Assembly: GCF_000024345.1 (NCBI RefSeq)
Contig: NC_013729.1
Location: 496,001-560,000, forward strand
Origin: Kribbella flavida DSM 17836
Lineage (GTDB): Bacteria > Actinomycetota > Actinomycetes > Propionibacteriales > Kribbellaceae
Direction: 5' to 3'
DNA length: 64,000 nt
Shown: positions 41,778-50,620 of the stretch, piece by piece
How the letters are laid out: each line of letters opens with the position of its first letter
How positions within the stretch are numbered: the first letter of the stretch is position 1
Notes under the pieces: model-generated
The model's database searches: none
Told to the model about the DNA's origin: nothing
The model's input: only the letters and a program-made list of their open reading frames with translations
Program-made: the position numbers and the translations under genes

Positions 41778-43030
41778 CCGCCCCGCGGCGCACCACCGCC
41801 CTGATCGGCGACGACAACCGGGTCGTCGTCGGGGGGAAGACGCTGACCTGGCGGACGCTGCACAAGCTGCCCCAGCTGCCGTCGCCGGCCGCGGTCCTGG
41901 TCGACAACGGCGCCGACGCGCTGGCCGCCGTCCGGCACCACGCCGTGCACGGCACGGAGCTGCTGGTGGCGACCTCGTCGCGGGTCGACCTGGCGATGCG
42001 CGAGGAGCTCGGCGAGTCCGGCTTCGCGGTCGTGCTCGCGAACGGTGACGAGCACTCGGTTACCCCGGCGAAGCTGAAGCGGGTCGAGGAGTCCGGCCGG
42101 GTCTGGCTGCTCACCTCCGGCTCGACCGGTCGCCCGAAGCGGATCGGCCACACGCTGGAGTCGCTGACCACGGTCCGTGGGCAGCAGCAGCCGCGCACCT
42201 GGCTGGTCCCGTACTCGCCGGGCACGTACGCCTGGTGGCAGGTGATCACCATCTCCCTGACCCAGGCCGACCAGAACCTGGTCGTGATCGAGCCGTCCGA
42301 GCTGGAGACCTGGCCGCTGATCGCCGCCGAGCACGGCGTCACCGCCGCGTCCGGTACGCCGACGTTCTGGCGGCAGACGATCTACCGCGACACCGAGGCG
42401 CTGGCCAAGGTCCCGCTGGAGCAGATCACGCTCGGCGGTGAGCCGGTCGACCAGGCGATCCTGGACCGGCTCAAGGAGATCTTCCCGAACGCCCGGGTGT
42501 CGTGGATCTACGCCTCCTCCGAGGTCGGCGCGTCGATCGTCGTGCACGACGGCCAGGCCGGTTTCCCGAAGGCCTGGCTGAACCGGGACCCCGACCCCGC
42601 GTCGGAGCGCCCGGTGCTGTCGGTGGACGGTGACGAGCTGGTGATCGCCTCCCCGCACCACGGTGCCGGGCTCGAGGGCGCGCACCGGACCGGCGACCGG
42701 GTCGAGTTCGTCGGCGACCGGGTGCTGATCACCGGCCGGCTGGACACCGACGAGATCAACGTCGGCGGGTCCAAGGTGTCGGCGGGCCTGGTCCGCAACG
42801 TGCTGATGGCGCACCCGGCCGTCGCCTGGGCCCGGGTGTTCGCCCGCAAGGCCCCGCTGGTCGGCCGGATGGTGGCCGCCGAGGTCGTGCTCAACCCCGA
42901 CCTCGGCCCGGTCACCGACGCCGACCTGGTGCAGTGGTGCACGAACAGGCTGCCGGACTACGGCGTACCGCGCCGGATCCGCTTCCTGCCCGAGATCCCG
43001 CAGAAGGAGACCCTGAAAAGCGATGTCTGA
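41774..43030 (+). CDS. ANL-superfamily adenylate-forming ligase (acyl-ACP synthetase-like)
   Basis: 418 residues, shorter than typical acyl-CoA ligases (about 500). Core motifs: LLTSGSTGRPKRIG (A3, 113-125), GTPTFWRQTIYRD, LGGEPVD, YASSEVGAS (A5), HRTGDRVEF (A7) and GRLDTDEINVGGSKVS (A8); the C-terminal lysine region is ETLKSDV at the very end, as in A10 but truncated. It should activate a carboxylic acid with ATP and load the adjacent ACP. The size and pairing recall DltA/DltC or the amino-acid-activating enzyme and ACPs of Campylobacter flagellar glycosylation islands (from memory). The acid is unknown. Confidence 0.85.
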   Translation: MTAPRRTTALIGDDNRVVVGGKTLTWRTLHKLPQLPSPAAVLVDNGADALAAVRHHAVHGTELLVATSSRVDLAMREELGESGFAVVLANGDEHSVTPAKLKRVEESGRVWLLTSGSTGRPKRIGHTLESLTTVRGQQQPRTWLVPYSPGTYAWWQVITISLTQADQNLVVIEPSELETWPLIAAEHGVTAASGTPTFWRQTIYRDTEALAKVPLEQITLGGEPVDQAILDRLKEIFPNARVSWIYASSEVGASIVVHDGQAGFPKAWLNRDPDPASERPVLSVDGDELVIASPHHGAGLEGAHRTGDRVEFVGDRVLITGRLDTDEINVGGSKVSAGLVRNVLMAHPAVAWARVFARKAPLVGRMVAAEVVLNPDLGPVTDADLVQWCTNRLPDYGVPRRIRFLPEIPQKETLKSDV

Positions 43031-43769
43031 AGCCACTCCGGTCCCGCCCTCGAAGGTGGTGCTCGTCTCCGGCGGGTCCCGCGGTCTCGGCCTGGCGATC
43101 GTCACCGACCTGATCGACTCCGGCGTCAAGGTCGCCGCGTTCGCCCGCACCGTCACCCCGGAGCTGACCGCACTGGCGGAGAAGGACCCCGACCAGGTGC
43201 ACGTCGGCTCGGTCGACGTGAACGACGAGAAGGCCGGCCAGGCGTTCGTCAAGGAGGTCGAGGGCAAGCTCGGCCCGATCGACGGCATCGTCAACAACGC
43301 CGCCGTCGGCCAGGACTCGCTGCACGTGCACACCTCGGCCGAGCAGATCGCGAACATCATCCAGACGAACCTGACTGCGCCGCTGGTGCTGACCCGGTTC
43401 GTGCTGCGCCGGATGCTGGCCAAGGGCCTCAAGGGCCGGATCGTCAACGTCACCTCGATCTGCGCCCAGCGCGGCTACCCCGGCCTGGTCGCGTACTCGG
43501 CCACCAAGGGCGGCATGGACTCCGCGACCCGCGCGCTGGCCCGGGAGCTCGGCGGCCGCGTGCTGGCCAACTCCGTCGCGCCCGGCTTCTTCGCCTCAGA
43601 GATGTCCGCGGTGCTCGGCCAGACCCAGCTCGACCAGATCGTGCGCCGCACCCCGACCGGTCACCTGACCGAGCCGGAGGAGGTCGTGCCGGTGGTCCGG
43701 ATGCTGCTGCTGGACAACACCAACATCAACGGCCAGGTCATCGTCATCGATGGCGCCGCCGGCATCTGA
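43023..43769 (+). CDS. SDR oxidoreductase, 3-oxoacyl-ACP reductase (FabG)-like
   Basis: 248 residues, ATG 8 bp inside the ligase gene. Classical SDR: SGGSRGLG cofactor loop (16-23), NNAAVG (91-96), Ser145, Tyr158 and Lys162 in AYSATKGG, then NSVAPGFFASEM and GQVIVIDGAAGI at the C-terminus. Classical FabG enzymes reduce 3-oxoacyl-ACP to (R)-3-hydroxyacyl-ACP with NADPH. Behind an ACP and its ligase this is the likely activity, but a sugar-directed role (as PtmA in Campylobacter) cannot be excluded. Confidence 0.85.
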   Translation: MSEATPVPPSKVVLVSGGSRGLGLAIVTDLIDSGVKVAAFARTVTPELTALAEKDPDQVHVGSVDVNDEKAGQAFVKEVEGKLGPIDGIVNNAAVGQDSLHVHTSAEQIANIIQTNLTAPLVLTRFVLRRMLAKGLKGRIVNVTSICAQRGYPGLVAYSATKGGMDSATRALARELGGRVLANSVAPGFFASEMSAVLGQTQLDQIVRRTPTGHLTEPEEVVPVVRMLLLDNTNINGQVIVIDGAAGI

Positions 43770-44166
43770 CCTGCTCGACCGGGCCGAGTCGTACCTGCGG
43801 GTCGGCTCGGCCGAGGAGATGGCAGACGCGGTCACCCGCTCACATCTCCCCGACTTCCGCTGCGTCGGCTGGTACGCCGTACCGCCCCCCGGCTGGTCGG
43901 TCGCGATCGACGCCGAGTACGCCGGCCGGCAGATCCCTCAGCCGCTGGCCCGCCGCTTCGGCACCGAGGCCTTCTGGGAACGCTGGACCCGCGCCGAGTG
44001 CCTCTGCAAACTCGCGGACACCCCCATGCTCGCGTGGTGGCCCCAGCACGGCCTCGACGTCCCCGACGACTTCCCCGGCGCCTGGCGCACGCTGAGGCTC
44101 GACGACCTCGTCGTCTCCGTCGCCCTCTCACCGACCACCGCCGGCCGCACGCTCAGGCCGGCTTGA
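43750..44166 (+). CDS. short 4'-phosphopantetheinyl transferase-like protein
   Basis: 138 residues, ATG 20 bp inside the SDR gene. The only recognisable pattern is that of the ACPS/Sfp superfamily: VAIDAEYAGR (Asp54 and Glu56 as the magnesium-binding D-x-E) and WERWTRAECLCKLAD (Trp79, Glu83, Lys87), the W-x-x-x-E-x-x-x-K signature. It is shorter than Sfp (about 225) and near AcpS size, but its motif spacing is Sfp-like. It would convert the apo-ACP of this operon to the holo form. The convergent FAD oxidoreductase overlaps its 3' end by 14 bp. Confidence 0.7.
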   Translation: MAPPASDLLDRAESYLRVGSAEEMADAVTRSHLPDFRCVGWYAVPPPGWSVAIDAEYAGRQIPQPLARRFGTEAFWERWTRAECLCKLADTPMLAWWPQHGLDVPDDFPGAWRTLRLDDLVVSVALSPTTAGRTLRPA

Positions 44167-45547
44167 TGTTGGTGTTGCGGTGGAAGGTGTTGGTGGGGTC
44201 GTACTCGGCCTTCACGCGGGCCAGCCGGTCGTACTTCGCGCCGTACACGGCTCGGACCCGGTCGTCGGAGACCTCCTCGCCGAGCGCGTTGACGTAGGCG
44301 CCGCTGCCGAACGCGTGGGGTTGCAGAGCCTCCCAGAAGGTCCTGACCCACTCCCGCTCGGCAGGCATCAGCTCCGGGGCGGGGCACACGCCGACGACGA
44401 AGCACGCGTAGCGCGGCGAGCGGCCGCCGGCGAAGGCGGTCGCGTCCTCGGCCACCTGCGAGTACGCGCCGTCGAGCCGGTAGAACAGGTTCAGCGACAG
44501 CGGCGACTGCTTGCGCGGGAAGTGCTCCGTGAAAACCGCGATCGTCTCGTCGGACAGGTCGCCGAGGTAGCAGTTCTTCTCGTACACGTGGCTGCCCCAG
44601 GCGTTCGGCTCGTCCAGCAGCTGCTGCAGCGCGACGTACGGCATCGGGCTGGTGAACGCGAACAGCGGCGGCATCGCGCCCTGGATCCGCTCCACCAGCT
44701 CCGCGTGGCTTTCCGGTGCGCCGAAACCGACGACGATCAGCCCGTACCCCGGCTGGAAGTGGTACTGCTCCGGCACGAACGGCGCGGGCGGAGCGTTCAG
44801 CCCGGCGATCACCACGTTGAACTCCGGCGGCAACGTGGGGATCAGCTCCCGGGCCAGCCGGAAGACCTCGGCGGCCTGGTCGAGCCCCCAGAACAGCAGG
44901 CCGTACTGGACCATCGGCCCGACCTCGTGCAGCCGGAACTCGAACTCGGTGACGACGCCGAAGTTGCCGCCACCCCCGCGCAGCGCCCAGAACAGGTCCG
45001 GGTTCTCGTCCTCGGCCGCGCGCAGCACCCGTCCGTCGGCGGTGACCACCTGGGCGGAGACCAGGTTGTCGACGCTGAGCCCGCCGATCCGCGACAGCCA
45101 GCCCATGCCGCCGCCGAGCGTGAGCCCGCCGACCCCGGTGTGGCTGATCATGCCCGCCGGTACGGCAAGCCCGTGCTCCTGGGTGGCGGCGTCGAGATGC
45201 TGCAGCAGCGCCCCGCCGCCGACCCGTGCGCGCCGCGCCGCCGGGTCGACCGTGACGCCGTGCATCGCGCCGAGGTCGATCACCAGGCCGTCGTCCACGG
45301 TGGCCAGGCCGGCCGCGTTGTGCGCGCCGCCACGGACCGCCACCTCCAGCCCGTGCCGCCCGGCGTACGCGAGCGCTGCCTGGACGTCCGCCACGCTCTC
45401 GCAGCGGGCGATCACCGCCGGCCGCCGGTCGATGCTCGCGTTCCACAACCGTCGCGCGTCGTCGTACCCGCTGTCCCGCGGCCCGATCACCGTGCCCGCC
45501 AGCGCCGCTCTGAGTTCCGCCAAACCAGTTTCCGCCGTCTGAGTCAT
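44153..45547 (-). CDS. FAD-binding BBE-type oxidoreductase
   Basis: 464 residues from ATG 45547, chosen over a longer frame. It is a berberine-bridge/6-hydroxynicotine-oxidase-like PCMH flavoprotein: VRGGAHNAAGL with the histidine expected to hold FAD by an 8-alpha bond, GVGGLTLGGGMGWLSR, LFWALRGGGGNFGVVTEF and a BBE C-terminal YDPTNTFHRNTNI. The position that carries a second covalent cysteine in bicovalent enzymes is a histidine-threonine (ISHTGVGG), so only single attachment is expected. Substrate unknown; not obviously part of the glycan pathway. Confidence 0.9.
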   Translation of the reverse strand: MTQTAETGLAELRAALAGTVIGPRDSGYDDARRLWNASIDRRPAVIARCESVADVQAALAYAGRHGLEVAVRGGAHNAAGLATVDDGLVIDLGAMHGVTVDPAARRARVGGGALLQHLDAATQEHGLAVPAGMISHTGVGGLTLGGGMGWLSRIGGLSVDNLVSAQVVTADGRVLRAAEDENPDLFWALRGGGGNFGVVTEFEFRLHEVGPMVQYGLLFWGLDQAAEVFRLARELIPTLPPEFNVVIAGLNAPPAPFVPEQYHFQPGYGLIVVGFGAPESHAELVERIQGAMPPLFAFTSPMPYVALQQLLDEPNAWGSHVYEKNCYLGDLSDETIAVFTEHFPRKQSPLSLNLFYRLDGAYSQVAEDATAFAGGRSPRYACFVVGVCPAPELMPAEREWVRTFWEALQPHAFGSGAYVNALGEEVSDDRVRAVYGAKYDRLARVKAEYDPTNTFHRNTNIKPA

Positions 45548-45681
45548 CCTGTCCGCCCTCCCCGATGGTGCTGTCACCCCGAGTCGACTCACTCCTGGTC
45601 ACAGCGTTGCCTGCGGTCGACTCTGGCAGCCGACCTTCAGGAATCCTTAAAGCTGTCGGTGCCGGGCGGTAGGAAGGAACC

Positions 45682-46494
45682 ATGCGTTACGGGATGATCC
45701 TGCCGGGCGGCACTGCGCCCGAGCAGCTCGAACAGGCAGTGCTCGCCGAGCAGGCGGGCTGGGACGGCGTCTTCGTCTGGGAGGCCGCGTACGGCGTGGA
45801 CGCGTGGGGTCTGCTGAGTGCGATCGCGGCCAGGACGTCGCGGATCAAGCTGGGCACGATGCTGACGCCGCTGCCCTGGCGCCGCCCGTGGAAGGTGGCC
45901 AGCCAGGTCGCCACCCTGGACCAGTTGTCCGGCGGGCGGGCGATCCTCGCGGTCGGCCTGGGCGCCACCGAGACGGATCTGCCGCGGACCGGCGAGCAAC
46001 TCGACCTGCGGACCCGGGCGGCGATGATGGACGAGGGCATCGACCTGATCCGCGCGCTGTGGACGGGCAGCCTGACCTACCACGGCGAGCACTACCGCTA
46101 CGACAGCACCCGCGACGACCTGACCCAGGTCGGGCGGCCGGTGCAGGAGCGGATCCCGATCTGGGTGGTCGGCGCGTGGCCCCGGCCGAAGTCGATGCGT
46201 CGCGTCCTGCGCTGTGACGGGGTGCTGCCGCAGTTCCAGGGCGAGCAGTCCCCGGAGGAGCTGCGGGCGATGCGCGGCTGGCTCGCGGAAAGGGGCGCGG
46301 ACCCGGCGCTGGACGTCGTCGCCGAGGGGGAGACCGCGGCCGAGGATCCGGCGGCGGCAGCGGCCGAGGTCGCGCCCTGGGCGGACGCGGGTGCGACCTG
46401 GTGGCTGGAGACCCGCTGGGAGATGCCCCACCACTCGGCCGAGCGCATGCAGCAGGTCCGCGCCCGGCTGGCCGCTGGTCCGCCCGCTCCCTGA
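45682..46494 (+). CDS. LLM-class (F420-dependent-type) flavin oxidoreductase
   Basis: 270 residues, ATG with AGGAAGGA. Luciferase-like barrel: MRYGMILPGGTAPEQLEQA, AGWDGVFVWEA, KLGTMLTPLPWRRPWKVA, DQLSGGRAILAVGLG and IPIWVVGAWPRPKSM. Actinobacterial members of this class mostly use coenzyme F420. The gene stands alone between divergent and convergent genes, with a hairpin after it. Confidence 0.88.
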   Translation: MRYGMILPGGTAPEQLEQAVLAEQAGWDGVFVWEAAYGVDAWGLLSAIAARTSRIKLGTMLTPLPWRRPWKVASQVATLDQLSGGRAILAVGLGATETDLPRTGEQLDLRTRAAMMDEGIDLIRALWTGSLTYHGEHYRYDSTRDDLTQVGRPVQERIPIWVVGAWPRPKSMRRVLRCDGVLPQFQGEQSPEELRAMRGWLAERGADPALDVVAEGETAAEDPAAAAAEVAPWADAGATWWLETRWEMPHHSAERMQQVRARLAAGPPAP

Positions 46495-46503
46495 GCCGCT
46501 CGA

Positions 46504-46532
46504 GGCAGGCGCGGGAGTCATCCGCGCCTGCC
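46504..46532. terminator. bidirectional hairpin after the LLM oxidoreductase gene
   Basis: Perfect 11-bp stem GGCAGGCGCGG / CCGCGCCTGCC with a 7-nt loop, between convergent genes ending at 46494 and 46548. Confidence 0.75.
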
Positions 46533-46547
46533 CCCAGTACGCCGTGC

Positions 46548-46835
46548 TCAGCGCGGCCAGCCGCCGATCCGGGTGCCCTCCTCCCGCTCGGGCTGGACGG
46601 CGAGGCGGTCGGTCAGATCGCGCTGGAACTCCTCGAAGGCGGCCAACTGCCGCAGAGAGCCGTCGGCGTCGTCGACCACGTGCACGAAGCTGACGCCGTC
46701 GCTCAGCCGGAAGGCCTGGTAACTCAGCCCGGCGGGCTGCTGCTCGGCCAGCTCGGCGAAGACCTTCTCGATCAGCCGCTGGTTCTCGTCGGCCGCCTCC
46801 GGCTTGGTCCGGTAGCGGATCACTGCTGCGGTCAT
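46548..46835 (-). CDS. small ABM-like/dimeric alpha-beta barrel protein
   Basis: 95 residues, MTAAVIRYRTKPEAADENQRL then FVHVVDDADGSLRQLAAFEEFQRDL. The beta-alpha-beta pattern with a closing F-x-x-F-x-R-D segment suits the antibiotic-biosynthesis-monooxygenase-like group of small hypothetical proteins found beside ECF sigma factors. Role unknown. It is divergent from the MFS-sigma operon. Confidence 0.8.
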   Translation of the reverse strand: MTAAVIRYRTKPEAADENQRLIEKVFAELAEQQPAGLSYQAFRLSDGVSFVHVVDDADGSLRQLAAFEEFQRDLTDRLAVQPEREEGTRIGGWPR

Positions 46836-46962
46836 GGGTTCCTCCGATGGGTCGTCGTGTCACCTCTGCAGACCGGCCGCAGCGCCGAAACTCATCGCTG
46901 CGATGAGTCCGGGCCCTGCTCGCGGTCAGTACCGGTGACAGCGAGAGCCTTTGGAGGACGCA

Positions 46963-48373
46963 GTGAGACAGCAGAAGACCACGGCCGAGCAGCGCTGGGT
47001 CCTGGGCCTGACCTCGATCGGGTCGGTGATGGTGGCCCTGGACGTACTGGTGGTGGCGGTCGCTCTGACCACCATCCGGCAGGACCTCGGCGCCTCGATC
47101 GAGCAGCTCGAGTGGACCGTGAACGCCTACAGCCTGAGCTTCGCGGTGCTGCTGCTCACCGCGGCCGCGCTCGGCGACCGCTGGGGCCGGCGAAGGACGT
47201 TCGCGGCCGGGCTGGTCCTGTTCACGGTCGCCTCGGTCGGCTGCGCGCTGGCGACCTCGGTGCCGCTGCTGATCGGGGCCCGGGCGCTGCAGGGGGTCGG
47301 CGCGGCGGTCGTGATGCCGTTGGCGATGAGCCTGCTCGGGGCCGCCTTCCCACCGGAGCGCCGCGGCTGGGCGATCGGCATCTTCAGCGGTGTCACCGGC
47401 CTGGCCGTGCTCGGCGGTCCGATGGTCGGCGGCGCGGTCACCGAGGGTCTCGCCTGGCAGTGGATCTTTTGGATCAACGTCCCGGTCGGGCTGCTCGCCG
47501 TGCCGCTGGTGCTGAGCCGGGTCCGGGAGAGCAAGGGAGCCGTGCGGCGGCTCGACCCGGTCGGCGCGGGGCTGGCGACGCTCGCCGTACTCGGCCCGGT
47601 CTGGGGTGTCGTCCGGGGCGAGGCCGCCGGTTGGGGCAGCGCAGAGGTTCTCGGCTCGTTGACGGCCGGAGCCCTTGTGCTGCTGGGTTTCCTGGCCTGG
47701 GAGGCGCGCACCGAGCAGCCGATGATCCCGCTCGGCTTCTTCCGGACGGCGGCCTTCTCGGCCGGCAACGCGGCAGGCTTCTTCCTCAGCGCCGCCCTCC
47801 TGGGCGCCGTCTTCTTCCTGAGCCAGTTCATGCAGGTGCAGCTGAGCTCCGGACCGCTGGAGGCAGGCCTGCAGCTGCTGCCCTGGACCGCCACGCTCTT
47901 CCTGGTCGCACCCGTCGCCGGCCGGCTCGTCGACCGCTTCGGCGAGCGTCCCTTCGTGGTCACCGGGCTGCTCCTGCAGGGCGCCGGTCTGGCCTGGATT
48001 GCCCTCATCGCCGCCCCGGACATCCGGTACGCCGAACTGGTCCTGCCGCTGGTAGTCGCCGGGCTGCGGGGTGTCGATGGCGATGCCCGCCGCGCAGAGT
48101 GCGGGCGTCGGCTCCTTGCCCAGGGAGTCGGTCGGTACGGCGTCCGGCATCTTCGCCATGCTGCGCCAGCTCGGTGGAGTGGCCGGGGTCGCCGTGGTCG
48201 CAGCCGTCTTCGCGGCGGCGGGCGGCTACCAGTCCTTCAGCGCCGGCTTCACCCGTGCGATGGCCGTCTGCGGCGTACTGTCGGTGGCCGGAGCGTTCGC
48301 CGGGCTGGGGATCACCGCGCGGCGCCGGACGAGTGAGCCGGTCCTGGCCCGGCCGGTGGAGGAGCGGACATGA
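46963..48373 (+). pseudogene. MFS drug/H+ antiporter (EmrB/QacA type) with a frameshift near base 48067
   Basis: GTG 46963 follows GGAGG by 6 bp. The first 368 codons give a normal 14-span DHA2-type transporter: LDVLVVAVALTTIRQDLG, GDRWGRRRTF (motif A), ARALQGVGAAVVMP (motif C region), VPLVLSRVRES. After VVAG the frame runs into Arg-rich nonsense, while the +1 frame continues the family sequence (GVSMAMPAAQSAGVGS, then MLRQLGGVAGVAVVAAVF) to a TGA at 48373. Deleting one base, for example the C at 48067, restores an intact protein. This may be a real lesion or a sequencing error. The end overlaps the sigma gene by ATGA. Confidence 0.85.
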
Positions 48374-49314
48374 ACCTGGAGGACGAGTTCGCGCAGTACC
48401 GCAGCGGGCTGCTCGCCCACTGCTACCGGATGCTCGGCTCGCTGCACGACGCCGAGGACGCGGTCCAGGAGACCTACCTGCGGGCGTGGAAGGGCATGGC
48501 CGCGTTCGAGGGGCGCTCGTCGGTGAAGACCTGGCTCTACCGGATCGCCACCAACGTCTGCCTGAGCGCGCTGCAGCACAGCAGCCGCCGGGTGATCCCG
48601 TCCGCACTGGGTGCACCCGGCAACGACCCGGACAACCTGGAGGCGCAAGCGCTGGAGACCAGCTGGCTCGAGCCGTGGCCCGACCTGCTGGACCCTGCAC
48701 TGGTCGTCGGGAACCGCCAGACCTTGCGGCTAGCCATGGTCGCGGCGCTGCAGCACCTGCCGGCGCGGCAGCGCGCCGTACTGATCCTGCGGGAGGTACT
48801 GGCTTGGCCGGCGGCAGAAGTGGCCGACCTGCTCGACACCACGACCGCCGCGGTGAACAGCGCGCTCCAGCGGGCCCGTGCCGAGCTGGCTCGCCTCTCA
48901 CCGGCGGAGGAGCAGTTCAGCGAGCCCGACGAGCCCGTACGCCGTGCTCTGCTCGACCAGTACGCCGTTGCCTTCGAGCAGGGCGACCTGGTCGCCTTGG
49001 AGGGCCTGCTGACAGCGGACACGCGCTGGGAGATGCCTCCGATCCCGACCTGGTTCTCCGGCCGCGACGACGTACTCCGGTTGCTTGCGGCCAAGCTGCC
49101 GCCGGGTGCCGGCAAGCGGCTGATGGTCGAGACGGGCGCCAACGGCCAGCCGGCGTTCGCCGTGTACCTCCGCGGCCGCGACGGCGCCTTCCACGGCTAC
49201 GCGATCCAGGTGCTTGAGCTGAACAAGGCCGGCATCAGCGGTGTGCTCGCGTTCCACCGGCCAGACCTGTTCCCGCTGTTCGGGCTGCCGGTCACTCGGC
49301 TACCGGAGGCCTGA
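48370..49314 (+). CDS. ECF sigma factor with C-terminal SnoaL-like domain (SigG/SigX5 type)
   Basis: 314 residues. Region 2: LLAHCYRMLGSLHDAEDAVQ and ETYLRAWKGMAAFEGRSSVK, WLYRIATNVCL (about 10-70). Region 4: LQHLPARQRAVLILREVL, WPAAEVADLL and TTTAAVNSALQRARAEL (about 125-175). An NTF2/SnoaL-like domain follows (AFEQGDLVALEGLLTAD, WEMPPIPTWFSGRDD, about 190-310), usual for this ECF group, where it replaces an anti-sigma factor as regulator. It starts in the MFS stop, so the two are co-translated in the intact form. Confidence 0.92.
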   Translation: MNLEDEFAQYRSGLLAHCYRMLGSLHDAEDAVQETYLRAWKGMAAFEGRSSVKTWLYRIATNVCLSALQHSSRRVIPSALGAPGNDPDNLEAQALETSWLEPWPDLLDPALVVGNRQTLRLAMVAALQHLPARQRAVLILREVLAWPAAEVADLLDTTTAAVNSALQRARAELARLSPAEEQFSEPDEPVRRALLDQYAVAFEQGDLVALEGLLTADTRWEMPPIPTWFSGRDDVLRLLAAKLPPGAGKRLMVETGANGQPAFAVYLRGRDGAFHGYAIQVLELNKAGISGVLAFHRPDLFPLFGLPVTRLPEA

Positions 49315-49327
49315 GACACTGGCAGGC

Positions 49328-50548
49328 GTGAGTGAAGCGGAGGTGCTGCGGGTCCTGCAATTGGCGACGGTTGCTGAGGACCCCGAGCTGCACCTGGCCG
49401 AGCTCGGGCGGTACGACGAGCAGAACCAGCAGCTGGTCGACCGGGTCGTCCGGCGGTACCTCACCGACCTGCTGCGCACGACCTGGGAGCGCGGCTGGGC
49501 CCCCGCCGACGTCGTTCAGCACGCGCGCCGCCAACTGGAGCCAGGGGTCGAGCCGTTGCTGCTCGCGGTTGTCGGCGCCGAGCACCGGGCGTACAAGCCG
49601 AGCACGCTCGACGCGCGCTGGGCCGACCAGCTCGCCGACCTCGGCCTGTCCCACCCGTTCCCGGAGCTGGACCTGACCCGCTGGTCCGCCGACCAGCGAG
49701 TCGGCCGCTATCTGTCACTCCACCTCGCGGTGACTCTCGCCGGCTTCCTCTACCGGCTGCCGGCGTTGGCCCGGCTGTTCCCGCTGCCGGGCGCCGCCCA
49801 GCCCGCGAGCCCGCGCAAGACGCGTGACGGCTCCGCCACGGCGCAAGCGACAGACCGGAAGATGCTGGCCCGGGTCCGCGCCCTGCTGGCCAAGGCAGAG
49901 GCGACCGAGTTCCCGGACGAGGCCGAGGCGCTGTCCGGCAAGGCGCAGGAACTGATGGCGAAGTTCTCCCTCGACCACGCGCTGCTGGACGCCGGCCCGG
50001 AGCTCGACCTGCCGGACGACTCGGGCGCTCGCCGGATCTGGGTCGAAACGCCTTATGTGACAGCGAAAGCGCAGCTGGTCGGGGTGGTCGCAGCGGCCAA
50101 CGGCTGCCGGACCGTCACGATGGATCAGCTTGCCGTCGTCACGATCGTGGGCGCCGAACTCGACCTGCAGCTGACCGAGCTGCTGGCCACTTCGCTGCTG
50201 GTGCAGGCCAACCGCGCGATGCTTGCTGCGGGCAAGCACTTTGGCCACCGCGGCGAGTCCCGCACCCGGTCGTTCCGGCAGTCGTTCCTGATGGCCTACG
50301 CCCAGCGGATCGGCGAACGCCTGCAGGCCACCGCCGACGCCGCGCGGTCGGCCGTGCCGGCGGCCGACCGGGACCGCCTGCTCCCGGTGCTCAGCCGCCG
50401 TGAGCAGCAGGTCGACGCGCTCTTCACCCGGCTCTTCCCCGAGACGGTGACCCGCCGGACCCGGATCACCAACGGCGCCGGCTGGCACGCCGGCCTCACC
50501 GCCGCCGACCTGGCCCAGCTCGACACCCACCGCCCGGTCACCCGCTGA
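49328..50548 (+). CDS. DUF2786-domain protein
   Basis: 406 residues from GTG 49328. The N-terminal half is helical (VLRVLQLATVAEDPELHLAE, WAPADVVQHARRQL). The DUF2786 part is RKMLARVRALLAKAEATEFPDEAEA and KAQELMAKFSLDHALL (about 175-215), followed by an alpha/beta region with VGVVAAANGCRTV and a SRTRSFRQSFLMAYAQRIGERL helix. These proteins are common in actinobacteria and have no established function. It follows the ECF gene by 13 bp and may be co-transcribed. Confidence 0.85.
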   Translation: MSEAEVLRVLQLATVAEDPELHLAELGRYDEQNQQLVDRVVRRYLTDLLRTTWERGWAPADVVQHARRQLEPGVEPLLLAVVGAEHRAYKPSTLDARWADQLADLGLSHPFPELDLTRWSADQRVGRYLSLHLAVTLAGFLYRLPALARLFPLPGAAQPASPRKTRDGSATAQATDRKMLARVRALLAKAEATEFPDEAEALSGKAQELMAKFSLDHALLDAGPELDLPDDSGARRIWVETPYVTAKAQLVGVVAAANGCRTVTMDQLAVVTIVGAELDLQLTELLATSLLVQANRAMLAAGKHFGHRGESRTRSFRQSFLMAYAQRIGERLQATADAARSAVPAADRDRLLPVLSRREQQVDALFTRLFPETVTRRTRITNGAGWHAGLTAADLAQLDTHRPVTR

Positions 50549-50620
50549 ACCCCCGTTCGGTCCGATCACCGCTTGGGTTGTCAGCTCAGCTTCTTCCGAC
50601 GCGGTGGGTCACGTACGGTG

